64,000 nucleotides of DNA, taken from positions 2,108,001 to 2,172,000 of the forward strand of contig NC_046674.1 in NCBI RefSeq assembly GCF_003369915.1. The letters are read 5' to 3'. The notes beneath the pieces are model-generated. The model was not told the origin of the DNA. It made no database searches and saw only the letters and a list, made by a program, of their open reading frames with translations. Each line of letters starts with the position of its first letter. Position 1 is the first letter of the stretch. This document shows, one piece after another, positions 35,201-46,687 of this stretch. A program made the translations under genes and the position numbers. This stretch comes from Drosophila miranda (taxonomy: Eukaryota > Arthropoda > Insecta > Diptera > Drosophilidae).

Positions 35201-38200
35201 CAAGTCACACACCACATGCACGCACCCAAAGGGAGGTGGTTTTTGTTTTCGAATAGCGAACAGCGGAACAGCCCGTTGTCGCTGTTTCTGTAGTTTAAAA
35301 TAGTTTAGCATGCCCCGCACGCTCTCGCCCTCGCCCTCGCTCTTGCCCACTTGTACCTTGTATCTCTTATGCACATGCACGTACCACACACGCCTAACCC
35401 ATCCGTTGGTGGCGGATCAGCCCACAGCTCCACATCCTGTTCCATGGGATCCCCCACCCAACCCAACCCAACCCAAACCACTCCACCCCACCCTCCTTTG
35501 ATTTTGATTACCGTAGCTGCGGGAGCACCTTGGTCTCTCTCTCTCTCTCTCTCTCTCGCTCCTGCTCTCGCTCTCGCTCTCTACTTTCTAGCTTAAGCGA
35601 TGTATTATTTTTGGTTAACTTTTGTATCGCGGCGTTGGCTTTCTCTATTTGCGTACTCCTTGACACCTCTCACACCCGCAACGCTCGTTGTGGACAATCG
35701 CTAATCTTTCGGCGGCTCCGCTTGCAGGCGTTGACTGGAAATCGCTGACGATCCCCGCCTGCCTGCCCATAACCACGGACTACTTCCCCGACAAGCGGTC
35801 GCTGCACAACGACTATGTGATCTCCGACTACACGCTGCTGCCTGATGATGTGAACCACGATTACGCCCAGAGCAGGGCCATCTACCGCAAGCCGCTGTCC
35901 ACCGAAGAGGTGTGCAAGGAGATTGTGTCCCAGCGGCTGGCCCAAGGCTTCCAGTTGATTGTCGGGGAGGAGAGGCCATCGGTGGGTGGCTCTGGCGGGG
36001 CATGCTCCGTCGGTGGGCCAACTGCCGTTCCGGCCACCTCTGCAGTGCTGCCGGTAAAGCCCAGTGAGAGCAACAAGGAGTACCTGCTGTCAATCGGCAG
36101 GATCTTCCACAAGATCTCGCTAAGTGGCTCTGTCATTACAGTGACGGGCTACAGACCCAGGTGAGTGGAAGATGCTCCAGGGTATTTTAGCCATAGTAAT
36201 CCCATAGAAATTCTATACTTTCAGGCACCCCTATCCTCCCATCAATGTGGACTATCGGTATCGATTCCACGCACCACAGCACGAGACGTACGAGATCTCT
36301 GGAGTGAACTTTACCACGGAGAAACTGGAGAACTTCAACTGGAACCACATGGATCTGTATATTTGCACGCGTGGCGATGTGGACTATCCACTAATGGAGG
36401 TGTGCTCAAGATGACTGAATATTTTTAATGTGGTAGATTCATCTTCTGGCTGTATGCATATATCCCACAGAGTCTGAAATACTGGCGTTATCGCATGTAC
36501 CTGCTGCCCCGTGAGAACATTGTGAGCAAGATTGCCAGCTGCCAGCGCTGTGATATCTTTCCCGATGTCACCGTGGACAATACCAGCGAGCAGGTTGACG
36601 ACTTTGTGCGGCTAATCGAGGCGGTCAGCAAGCTGAAGCGACAGTTTGTGCGCAAGGCTAGAGTAAGATTAAAATGTTTCCGCTTTTGGGGCTTTCTGCA
36701 TCTCTGTGAATCTCTGTTGCGTTACCCGTTCTGTTACTTTACTTAGTTTTTTTCCCCAACTGCCCAACTGCCCAAATGCCCAACTGCCAAGTGTGTCTTC
36801 TAATTGACTAATCGACCTGCTAGTGATGTCGGTCAATCGATAAGCATTTCTAGAGATGGGTCCATTGATCCTTCAGTTCAGTTCAGTTCGGTTCTTTCCG
36901 CCTGCAGCCAATAAGCATGATAATTAGAGATTGAGCGTGAACTGAGGGAACAAATGGAGCAGAGAAAAAACAATTTGAAAGAAGGAAAACCCGCTCTCAG
37001 TTCCATTCTATGCTTATCCTTGATGTTATTCGAGCATATTTCGCATCACTTACTCTTACAGGACAGCCCCACCGCCCACAGTCTAACCAAGCGACGCCAC
37101 AGTACGAGCATTATATCCAGGCCACAGCCTAATCAGGTTATCTATCTTATCAATCTACTCAAATTATTCTCAAACAAAAAAATATCTAATGTTTAAGCTT
37201 TTGTTATTTTGTATTTAGTTTCGAAATATCTTAATTGTTCTGTTCTGTTCTGTTGCTATGCAATGCGCACTTTTCTGTTACAATTTCAAATTCGTTTCTA
37301 ATTTTTTCCATCAATGCGCACGTTTTGATTTCAAATTCCAATTGAAATTCAAATTATCTATAAGCTCTACTGTACTGCTCTTTACCTAATGTTTTTGTCT
37401 CTCTTTCCAATGAATGTCTCTCTTGTGTCTTTGACCCGATCCCCAAATCGATCCATGCCTGTCATGGCAGGGACTCATGAACTCTCCGTTCCGGGAGCGA
37501 GTCGGTAGCAATCGATTGCCGGAGAAGCGACCCAGGTTTTTATATCGATTCCAATATTATATCTAAGGACTCCCTTTCTCTGCCTCACACACACCCACAC
37601 ACACACACAAACACAAACACAAGCACACACTCAAATACACACGCACTCTGTATTACTCTGCATAAATTGCACGATTCGCTGTGAGGGATTCGGCTATTCG
37701 GTGGCTATTATTTCTACGAGTACGAGTACTACCAAAGGATCTAGGACACAAAAGAACACTGTCTATAATCGTTGGTACTACATGTAGATTGGTGTTCTCC
37801 TTTTGTATATTGTATATTTTGTTGGCCAGCTATGTATCTATATTGTAGTCCTGTTGTTTTGTGCATCCCCCCGTACCACCTGTACATAGGTTTTCTGTTT
37901 GTTTGAATATTCTTTGTTGCTTAATTTACTTTTACTTTTCGTTGTTGTATTCTGTATATTTTTGATATAATATTATTTGGTATTTGGCTTTCCAGCAGCA
38001 TGACACTCCTAGAATCACAGAAAAGCATCATAATCTATTAAATTCACCGCAGCAAAGGTTTGTGACACACCCACCCCTCCCCAATCATCATTTGAATTAC
38101 TCGTAGTTGCAACATAACACTCCACGCCCCCTACCCCTCCGCATACCACCCGGAAATCCATAACCAACAATGCAATTGGCATGCTGAGTCCTCAAATCCA

Positions 38201-40896
38201 CCAAACACCAGCCACACACACCACTACACAAAAACACATGTGACCCCCCACCATGGAGGAGGAGAGAGATCCCTCAGACAGTGGCTCGAACCCGCACAGA
38301 TCTTCTCAATCCTTCTTTTTTCTCTTATTTGATAGCATAAATGCACGTCCAAAGCTCGACAATGGCCGGATATCGCGTATCTTTCCTGCCACGGATGCAG
38401 CCGCTGCCGCTGGACTGGCCGCCAGAGATGATCAGGACGATGGGTGAGTGCCACAGTCTGACTTTCGACTGATCCCTTCCATTGCTAATATCTCTGATCT
38501 GTGGTGCTTTGATAGCTTCCCCGTGGACATCAAGTTCAGTCCGAATGCCACACTCTTGGAGATCTTTGATGCCATGAAGCATCCTGTGAATGGTGTTGGC
38601 TACTTCTCTCAAACTCAATCGCTGCCCTCCTGCACTTTTCTGTCCTACGATGCCTTGATGTGGCTGAAGACACGCCTCAATAATGGAAGACACCCTTTGG
38701 AACTCTTGGAAGCCATGCGCAAGTGGGTTTTCATTATAGATAACCCGTTTTTATACACGCTCCTCGAAGAGTTAAAGGATATATTAGTTTTGTGGAGCAA
38801 GTGAATGTGTGTAACACTCAGAAGGAAGCGTTTCCGACACCATTTGAAATAGCCATGTCTGTCTGTCCGTCTTGATGAGCGCCTAGATCTCAGAGACTAT
38901 AAGTGCTAAGGGCTACCAAATTTTGTATCCAGACTCCTGGAGAAAATCTGTGGCATCCAAAATTGTAAAGAATCGTAAAGAATGATCACGTATCTACTAG
39001 ACCCTCGAATCTGGATCAGATCGGATTATTACTATAACCAGAATGAAGAAATCCATTTGCATTACTCAGTCTCTGTCTCTTTCGCTCCCTCTATGGAGGG
39101 GAGCGAGATATAACGGCTGGTGTTGGTGTGAGAAATGAAAGAGAGAGAGAAAGATATAGTGAAAAATGGCAACAGATAAATGAATATTTTAAAATTCGAA
39201 TACAAATAGATCATTGGTTGGATAAGCCAAGTGCAAGAACAGAACAGAAGTGGTCGTGGTTTCTATATTTTTTTTTTTATTCTCTTTAATGAAAAGTTTG
39301 AGCAATGTACTCACTGAGTACCGGGTATAAAAGTCGAGCCGCGGCTAACAACGTAGCCGCTCGTTTTCTATTTTCAATTCATAAAATGCTTTCTTGAAGG
39401 GAACGCATGATCTGTCATGCTTCTGGGGACTGGACCAAGCCTGTGGTGGCAGGATTCGTGTTCTACTATGTGGTGCAGCAGGATAAGAATGCCAAAGGTA
39501 GGTCGGATATTTGAGTTCCGGCTAGGAAATCTGTTTGAATCTTAATATTCCTTCCGCGAACAGATTATGCCCCGCCATTGAACGATTACTGTGCTTTTGT
39601 AAATGAATGGTTGGAGATCGAATTCCAGGGCTGCAGCTTCCTGTGGCACGACGAGCCAGTGATCACACCAGTCCCCAATTTCCTAAGGGACTCGCCAGCA
39701 CCGCAGTCCTGGACGGATTATTGCAGTAATAGTAGGTTTCATACATATATAATCTCTTACTGCTGGAGTCCTAGCTTTAATGATATTTTATAGAGCGCGT
39801 CTATCGCCAGTCGCATTTGGAGATCGATGTGAACCAGAAGAGCGATCGCATGGAGTGGGGACACGTGAAGCATCACACTGTGCTGCAGCCGGGCTTTGCC
39901 TTCGAGATCGTGGTCGAGTGGGTGACCTCGTCGGGTCCGATTGTATCCGATTTGGTGAGTACGCTGATACTTTAAATGACATCCATCGTTCGATCAGTAA
40001 CCCTATCTTTACCGATTTTCACAGATTGGTGGGTGGATGCGTAAGGCAAATCAGTTCAACTTTTTGGTTTCGGTGCCCGCGGATCCTATGGCCGAACCAT
40101 TCACTAAGAAGTCGGATCCATTGAGGGGACCCATATTCATTCCACTCTGTGTGACATTCCTGCCCAACGGAGCGGCTCTTTTCGATGGTATGCAGGAGGA
40201 TATAGATTTATTGAAATCATGAGATCGTCATGAAATGTTTTTCCGCAGAATTCCCCGAGGAAAGCAGATCCGATCGCATGCTGTTCCTTCAAGAAGCCAT
40301 CTTGGCCAAGTTTGGATTTCTGCCCTGTGTGCTGGAGAAGAAGTATAGCATTGGCAAGGACGTAAGTGAAGCCATCAAAGCCTGTGAAAGCGATGTGTAA
40401 TTTAAACAATTTCTTTTCAGCTGCCCAAGGAATACCAGTATGTTCACTGTACAGGCAACATGTTTGCTTTGATTCGGTAGGATATATTAATTCGATCTCC
40501 TATGAATGCCCCTTAATCTTTTATTTATATATCTCTTGCAGTTGTGCCACCAACAACTACCAGGTGGAGTCGCCCACCCTTCAGGAGGCAAATGTCACGC
40601 GTTGCGTCTATGGCCACACGAACAACACGAATGTGCCAAAAAAGGTGGGCTTCTTGTGGTCCTGGAACCATATGATACCCAACAAAAAGTGGAAGGCCCA
40701 AACGATCAGCAACTCGGCCGATGGGGAGCTCTTTCAGCTGAAAATGCTTAAGGACTTCCGCGAGTTCTGCTCGAACAGTGACCAGCGGTTGGTCACCTTT
40801 TGGTCGCACTGCCAGGAGCTAAAGCGCAAGAATCAGACATTGGAATTCAACAACAACAACAACAACAATAACAACGATGAGATGAAGATTAAATAG
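29300..40896 (+). CDS. Iml1: Iml1/DEPDC5 orthologue, GATOR1 subunit, 20 exons in model, 1512 aa
   Basis: Large subunit of GATOR1, the GTPase-activating complex for RagA that shuts off TORC1 at the lysosome when amino acids are low. Exons: 29300-29351, 29426-29733, 29799-30880, 30945-31116, 31180-31603, 31681-31812, 35728-36160, 36225-36399, 36471-36662, 37062-37136, 37471-37535 (or 37996-38057), 38336-38443, 38516-38722, 39400-39497, 39564-39731, 39794-39954, 40025-40187, 40249-40361, 40421-40476 and 40542-40896. All junctions keep phase. The N-terminal domain begins [12 protein letters not shown]; the conserved block [19 protein letters not shown] opens exon 7; the DEP domain spans exons 12-15 ([14 protein letters not shown] to FYYVVQQD). 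The C-terminus ends in an Asn run coded by AAC repeats. Intron 6 (3.9 kb) hosts an ionotropic receptor gene and intron 13 hosts a DINE-1-type repeat. Confidence 0.95.
31925..33739 (+). CDS. Divergent ionotropic receptor (IR family), 604 aa, nested in Iml1 intron 6
   Basis: Chemosensory ion-channel subunit derived from ionotropic glutamate receptors. Intronless, same strand as its host, starting 113 nt after the host donor. A signal peptide ([16 protein letters not shown]) is followed by an extracellular region, then a ligand-binding lobe around residues 200-300. TM1 starts at [19 protein letters not shown] (~residues 320-345). The pore/TM2 region contains [20 protein letters not shown], then the post-pore LTSFLT seen throughout the family. 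The last helix is near [20 protein letters not shown]. The usual glutamate-binding Arg/Thr/Asp set is not evident, as in most divergent IRs. The start at 31925 is the first ATG giving a signal peptide. I cannot say which named IR it is; Ir62a is possible if the region is the 62-type segment of Muller D. Confidence 0.85.
   Translation: MGVMWLQFIAILLFLPHQSREQEINFTLPEQLALFLDRIGDVHRLQAISIVNSRDSISPDYLDGLHRQLRANASMHFQLLPQMTGTDVDAHVCFSALQDEDTLYVVFARHSRDPVIQLQAKRARGRRYSKTLFLLKEHESLPVLGEFFKLLWQLQFRSALVVTAQRWAYQMDPYPKMKIKRMKEVSSYDLEEIFPKPNRKNFNGYELHLAVQLDIPNSFWWRDPRNQQLRLDGAGGKIINELMAKLNVTLKVHPLLVNGSRWLNMPAIIDLIASNRMELSSHLCDTLQASTEVDYSYPVRLTSRCFMIPLDNQISRTLYVLLPFQWSVWLSVLLILLVLHFFGVRWLVPDSQLWALIGVPGWRLSRSHHHSILNTVTCYLVLFGVCLICQLYSTKLTSFLTVTLSHKLPSSLDEILRLPFPILALPLDVELIVGTFGHAEEFRRMFSVTDAQTFATRRINMDPGYIYPISSFRWFFYSVQQRYLKTKRFYLSSLCHGTFAAQFQLRIDSHFKDPLHRFALHVQEAGLLFVWMKESYQSARLGGYIQEFTSAEEFLDDIRPLAFNLLAPAFSLFISGLLVSLVVFLVEIRPHSCARRSSRNSSSH
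34055..34210 (-). other. Coding-like block on the minus strand in Iml1 intron 6
   Basis: Minus-strand frame rich in Ala/Ser/Gly (34200-34130) leads into [20 protein letters not shown] and a stop at 34055. It uses C/G-ending codons, unlike the AT-rich intron around it. An AATAAA on the same strand at 33827-33822 could end its transcript. It may be the 3'-terminal exon of an unseen minus-strand gene. The plus strand is also open here ([18 protein letters not shown]), so strand is not settled. Confidence 0.35.
34310..35727. other. Remaining Iml1 intron 6 sequence
   Basis: AT-rich to 34980, then C-rich and low in complexity (CCAACC and CACACC runs, 35440-35500), and a (CT)n tract at 35532-35580. 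No exon or RNA gene recognised. Confidence 0.5.
37471..37535 (+). other. Iml1: Iml1 alternative exon 11a (65 nt, phase 0 to 2)
   Basis: Bounded by GGCAG acceptor and a weak GTTTTT donor; encodes [20 protein letters not shown] plus part of a codon. It enters in phase 0 and leaves in phase 2, exactly like the exon at 37996-38057, so the two cannot be spliced together without a frameshift. Confidence 0.6.
37996..38057 (+). other. Iml1: Iml1 alternative exon 11b (62 nt, phase 0 to 2)
   Basis: Bounded by a pyrimidine-rich TTTCCAG acceptor and a GTTTGT donor; encodes [20 protein letters not shown] plus part of a codon. Its phase pattern matches exon 11a. The other frames across it are stopped. Confidence 0.6.
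38803..39365 (+). mobile_element. DINE-1/helentron-type repeat in Iml1 intron 13
   Basis: Shares with 47622-48150 the words CAGAAGGAAKCGTTTCCGAC, CTGTCTGTCTGTCCGTC, AGCGCCTAG, TTTTGTATC.AGACT, ATCTGTGGCATC and CCAGAATGAAGAAA. It ends with TGAGTACCGGGTATAAAAGT and a hairpin-like GCGGCTAACAACGTAGCCGC at 39342-39361. The intron acceptor for exon 14 (39398-39399) lies only ~35 bp past this end. Confidence 0.8.
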
Positions 40897-41935
40897 AATC
40901 CTCCCTCGCGGTATCCTGCATGTACAAAAAGTTTATCCTTATTTATAAAAGAATGTTGAATTTTGATACTAAATTGTTTTGTCTACGGAGGTTTCTATGG
41001 GACCCTACCCAGAGAACGAATAGATCTTTCGGAATTCGTAATTTGGGGATTTTGTGGATGGTTTTCTCCAAAAGAATGTATAAGTATTGTAATTTGTACA
41101 GCAAAATTTTGATCTCACCGCTCTCTCTCGATGATTAGAAGGATAGGTCGACATTACAACTCAGAATACTACAAATGCTCAACTAGAACCGAATTTTGCC
41201 AGCAAAATATTCCCTTTTTGGATTTTTGTTTAACGTTTTCTTTAACGTTTCCTAGAAATTGCATTTATTTATAGTAATAAACTCAACACAAGTCTTGGCA
41301 TCCTCCAACTGGTACGAATGTATCGTCGATCTCGTCATGTTGGCCGCGAGATATCGATTTACCATACCAACGGAGATTCTCACAAAAATTCTCTGCAAAG
41401 AGAAATGGCTAACAGTGTCACAGCTGCTTTCTTGTCTGGAGCAGAAAATGTTTGTGATGATCTGTTGGAATGATGACTACACATCTCTCGGTCAACTTGA
41501 CAAGCCCGACGACATATTCGTTTCAATTGGAAGATGGTAAAACTTCCAGGGGAAGGTTACGTGATACGACGAGATACACTCCATAAGCTTAAGCCTTTAA
41601 TGCTCCATTTTTGTTGTGGGTTTGAGTTGGGGAGTGGAGTGGAGTCTGTTGGGGAGTCAATCGTTGTCTTGCTGCTTTGTGGTGTGGTTGTATTCTTGCA
41701 TAAAGACTATATGGTTCTCATTTGTAAATGGGAGATGTGTGTAGTTTGTGACGGTTGTGGCCAGATAGCGGTGCGACGGTGGTGTTGCGGTTGCTGCTGA
41801 ACTTGCTGCTGTGGTTTGCTCTGGGTTATTCTGCTGCTGCTATCGCTGCTGCCAAATTGTGTGTTTGCTGTTGGTGGTTACTCTTTTGTGATTCGTTTGT
41901 TAAATGCTTTGGTATGCTCGAGGGCGAGACCATGT
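40897..41935. other. Convergent 3' ends of Iml1 and Psa
   Basis: AATAAA on the plus strand at 41276-41281 (for Iml1) and on the minus strand at 41269-41264 (for Psa) are only a few bases apart and face each other. Each transcript would read past the other's signal, so the 3' ends probably overlap by a few tens of bases. 41580-41930 is G/T-rich on the plus strand with TGCTG repeats and is likely Psa 3' UTR. Confidence 0.5.
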
Positions 41936-44900
41936 CTAGACGCTCTTCAGGTAAGTGGATAGCTTCTCGCGATCGCGCTCCAGCCAGGCTGCATTCAGGC
42001 GTATTGTCTCCACGGCCTGAGACACAGTGCGCTCGCAGCCGGGTATCTGCGTTACCCTGAAGAATTCCTCCACTTCTTGGGCCTTCTCCTCGGAGGCATA
42101 GTTCTCGATGAGGTACTTTATCAGTCGCGTGAGCAGAAAGCCGCCCTTAAAAGGGAATAAGGGAATGAAGATCCCATTTGGAAACAAAGACGGACTGTAA
42201 GATTTACCTGATAGCGTTCGAGGAGCTGCTTGTTGCTGCTCTTGAAGAACTCCCAGGCCATGTCACGGCCTTTGGGATTGATGGCAACGGCAACTATCAC
42301 AAAGACAGAGTCCTGGGCGCGCACTTCACCCTAAGGAGGAGATAAAGGATGATACCCAGGGAACCACGATTATTTTGTGACACTTGCACACTTACCGACA
42401 TGGCGAAATCAATGACGCGACGCAGCAGCTTCGCATCGGTACTGCAGCCAAGGGCCCGTGAGATGCGGTCCTGCTCCTCATGCAGATCGGTGGTGCGGTA
42501 CAGGGCGAGCATCTCTTCGAAAATCTGCTCATTGCCGTCCTGCAGCGCCGCCTTGTAGCAGGTGGTGCGCAGATCGGCGGGCAGCGGTTGGGTGCCGTTT
42601 ATATGACTACGGAAGCGCTGTCGGGCCACCTCGATGACATCGTTGCTGCGGAAGGACACAAGACGTGTGAGGACGAGGCTGCGCAGCAGCGTATCCAAAT
42701 GGTTCTCGCCTTCGCGTGGCTCCCAGCCAAGACGCTGGGCCACTGGCTCATAGAGGTTTCGTCCAAAGCGATGAAATTCCTCCATGAGATCCGTGTGGGA
42801 TATCAGAATGTGCAGATTGGTCAGCGAATTGGTGATGGCTGTCCACACAGTGTAGTTTGTCTCATTTCTGTAACCATCCACGAGGGCCAGGACGTCGGCA
42901 GTGCTGGCATGACCCGCCTGCACCATGGCGAACATATCATCGATCAGTCCCAGCCGATCCAAAGGAGGAAGCTCCATATTTTTCACCGCTGGCATCAGCT
43001 GCTCCAGCATTTCCTTTGAGTAGCGCGTGCGGTAGTAGCCCACGGTGCCGGGATTGATTTTGATCCAGTCGCTGTCGGTAACGCCATCGAGGACCACCTC
43101 CATGGATGGTTTGTCCAGCAGGAAAGTCTTGGCTATCGCAGTGGGATCGCGAGAGGTGGACACCGAAATGGGTACCACCCACAGGCAATCCTCATCGGCC
43201 TGGGAGCCATCGGCCGTGAATTTCCTTTGGCTAAGGCGCAAAATGCGCTGTGTCTTCCCTTTCTGCTCAGACTCAACGCTTACCACAGGAAATCCCTTGT
43301 ACTGTGTCCACGAGGACATGACCTCGGCCACATTCTTGGAGCTAGCCTCCTGCAGTGCCGTCCACAGATCCTCGGTGCTGGTATTGCCGTACTGATGACG
43401 CGTCAGGTAGATATTCATACCCTTGCGGAAGTCATCTTCGCCAATGTAGTCGTGGAGCATGCGAATCACCGAGGCGCCCTTGTTGTAGCTAATCTCATCG
43501 AAGATCTCATCAATCTCCGATGGATGGCCGACAGGCACTTCGATGGGATGAGAGTTCTTCAGCGAATCCAGCTCCAGGGCACGCGTGTACATGTCCGTGA
43601 CGAACTGCGTCCAAATATCGTACTCGGGGAACAGATGGTGCACGCAAAGGAACTCCACAAAGGAGGCATAGCCCTCGTTGAGCCACAGATGTGTCCACCA
43701 TTCCATGGTAACCAGGTTGCCTGAAAGAGAATACAAAAGATTACTAAAGTAAGAGAATATGGGGACAAATGAGGCCCTTACCGAACCACTGATGTGCAAT
43801 CTCATGGCCAACGGTGAGGGCAATGGACTGCTTGCGCATAAGCGATGTGTTCTTGGGATCAACGAGAACAAAGGTCTCGCGGTAGGTTACCAATCCCCAG
43901 TTCTCCATGGCGCCGGCCGAGAAGTCCGAAATTGCAATGAGATCCATTTTGGGCAGTGGATAGGCAATGTTGAAGTAGTCCTTGTAAAAAGGCAGCACCT
44001 TGGTGGCCACATCCAGGGCGAATTGGCCCTGCTCCCGCTTGCCCACGGGAGTGAAGACGCGCACGATGATGCCGTCCTCGGATTTTCCCTCTACAAAGTC
44101 ATATTCGCCGACGACGCAGGCCACCAGGTAGGTGGACATGATGGGTGTACGATCGAAGCGCACGCGGCGCAGGCCGCCTTCCAGGTCGTCCTCCTTCTTG
44201 ACGGGCATATTGGACAGGGCCACCCGATTCTTGGGCACCACCAGGGTGATGTCGAAGGTGGCCTTGATGGCGGGCTCGTCCCAGCAGGGGAAGCAGCGAC
44301 GCGCATCTGTGGCTTCGAACTGGGTGACGCCCGCATAGCGCTCCTCCCCGCTGGCGCTAAAGTATTTGCTGCGATAGAAGCCTTTCATCTTGTCATTCAA
44401 CTCCCCCGTAAAGGACATTTGCAGTACGCCGGCCGTTTCCGCGGGAATAACCTTCTCGAACTCCAGAGTCGCCGTCTCTGCGTCCGTGGAGTAGACGATG
44501 CGGTCTGCTTTCATCTTGGTGCACTCGAACTCCAGCTGCGCCTCTTCGATGATTATGTCCAGGGCATTGAGGACGATCTGTTTGGTCGGCTTCTTAACCT
44601 GAAACCGGTACGGGCAAACGGTAAAACGGCAAAAGAAATGAGTCAATAACCCGTTAGAACAAAAACAGTTAGCCGGGAGATGGTAGAACAACGGCCATAA
44701 ACAGTTATTCCAAGGTCATAGAAATTGCCTCTGTTGCTTCTTTGTTGCCTTTATTTTCGAGTTTCCGGCTTAAGCCGTCGCAATCAACAACCTCCTCCCC
44801 CCAGCCACCTCTCGGTCAATCCCCGAAACTCGTTTTTGCCAAATTTATACACTCCCAAAACAAAACACAACAAAAAAATAGAACAAAACGACCAAACGGC

Positions 44901-46655
44901 ACTACCTGTGGAGCTACTTTCTGATGAGGAATAAGGAAGGGTAATTTTGTTGGTCGCATTAGAGAATTCCAATGAAATATGAAGGTACGGTACTATAATT
45001 ATTCCAATCAATACAATATTCCCATTAGTGATTGGTATTTTATGAATAATTGCCATGAATCCTGCCATCATTGATTTATCTTTCTTTCCCTCTCTCTCTC
45101 TCTCACAATAATGAGAGTATCAAAAGTGCGACTAGGCCACGGACACATACATATGTCCATATTTGGCGTTGATTTACAGTTATGCCCCGTCATTCTGCGC
45201 ATTCCCAGCAACAAAGAAACCGTTTCCTCGTGGCGTATGCAAATTGCAGCATAAAGAGAAATGCCAAACAACAAAACAAGGAGAATGTGAAAGTGAAAGC
45301 GAAGAAAGACACGAGAGAGACAGAGAGAGAGGAGGAAGACAAGAGAGATAACGAGACTCTTTACTCACTTGGACTTGCACTATTGTCTTGCCCTTAAAGG
45401 TGAAAGCCTCCAGATCGGGCTGCAGCAGCAACTCGTAATGCTTTGGCACCACATTCGTGGGCAGCCGTTTGAACTCCAGCTTCTGCGCCATGCCGTCGAC
45501 CTCCTCCTGTTGCTGCATTCGAGTCTCCTGTTGCTTGTGCGCCCCTCGAATCTGCTGATGCTGTGGTTGGCCTTGTTTCTGTCCTGGCACCACGTCCGCC
45601 GATGTGTACGCTAAGATGGCCCGATACTGATTGCACAAGTCACCGAGCAGCGGTGCGTCTGAGCTTTTCAGGGGAGCTCCGAGGGAGACGGATGAGTAGT
45701 CGCGATAGAATTGCTTCTGAACCTTGACGAACTGCTTCGACGAAAGTAGCTCGTTCAGATGGGCAGTCTCTGTTCGGCGGAGATGGGCGTTAGAATGCTT
45801 ATCGAGTGTTGAGGGAGAGACGTTAGCAAACAGCCGATAATGGTTAGCAACGTTGCAGTTTTTCTGGTTGTTGAATATGGAAGGGGAAGTGTTCTGGCTG
45901 CGGGTGGACTTTCTGCTGTTATTCTCGCTGGTGTTTAGTAACTGTGGCTGGGTTTCGGTTGCGGGGTAACAGCTTTGGATGGGTCTGGTAGCTGGAATAG
46001 CAGAAAAAGGCAGGGAAATTGGTTCTGGTTAGTATTATCAGCGGCAAACGGGGGCGGCACGGCAAACACCACACAGAAATTATTGATAAGCGTTTCTTCA
46101 CGTCTTGTTATTTGATTAGCTCTGGAAGGGGGCCGGAGGGCAGGTAAGGAAGAGCGGGATCTACTCTCTCAGCTCGCTCTCTCACCTTCGCACAAGTGTT
46201 GCTCGAAATCAGTGTTCGCCTTGGCTAATTCCAAGTTGAGTTTGCCAATTTCTGGAAAGATTAGTGTTGCACTTATTGCACTATTCGTACATTTGATTTG
46301 ATAAAGTTGAATGGAGGAAAAACCGCCTTTTGTTGTTTCGTTTTCCGCGGTCGTTTTCGTTTTTACTCTTTTTAGTCCAATTCTGAGCAAAAATTAATAA
46401 TAACTCTACACAGTTACTACACATTTGCTACACAATGGGAGGAAAAAGAGGGTATGGAGAACAAGCAGCACCGCCAGAAAAAGCAACGCATGCAAGGTGA
46501 AATCCACCCCCTTTTCCCAATATACCTTGAAGACGAAAAGCCGATTTTGTCAAGGTATGTTGTCCTCACTCGCGAGGTGAGGTTCGTACGAACATTTAAA
46601 ATTGCCTTGGCTGTTTTTGCCTGTTATCCATACCCCTTTCAGAATTAACACTCAT
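41936..46655 (-). CDS. Psa: Puromycin-sensitive aminopeptidase, M1 family; long (987 aa) and short (865 aa) forms
   Basis: Cytosolic zinc aminopeptidase of the M1 family that trims peptides, orthologue of NPEPPS. Core exons: 45769-45369, 44598-43782, 43720-42396, 42330-42208 and 42145-41936. The catalytic signature is complete: substrate motif GAMENWGLV, zinc motif HEIAHQWFG with the third ligand in WLNEGY after the expected 18-residue spacing (HE and WLNEG fall in adjacent exons), and the ERAP-like C-terminal domain to YLKSV. The short form starts at 45491 ([11 protein letters not shown]), like the vertebrate enzyme. Two further exons, 46655-46634 and 46251-46186, splice in frame and add 122 residues: MSVNSER, a predicted coiled coil ([20 protein letters not shown]), then a Gln-rich segment. 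The enzyme is certain; the long form is a model from phase continuity. Confidence 0.93.
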
Positions 46656-46687
46656 TTTTTCGTCGCATTTTGAGCGTCTGACCCCCT

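Noticed and set aside
44725-45071. Frames in the Psa intron between 45368 and 44599
   Set aside because: Intronic, interrupted, no conserved residues; the flanking exons join in phase without them.
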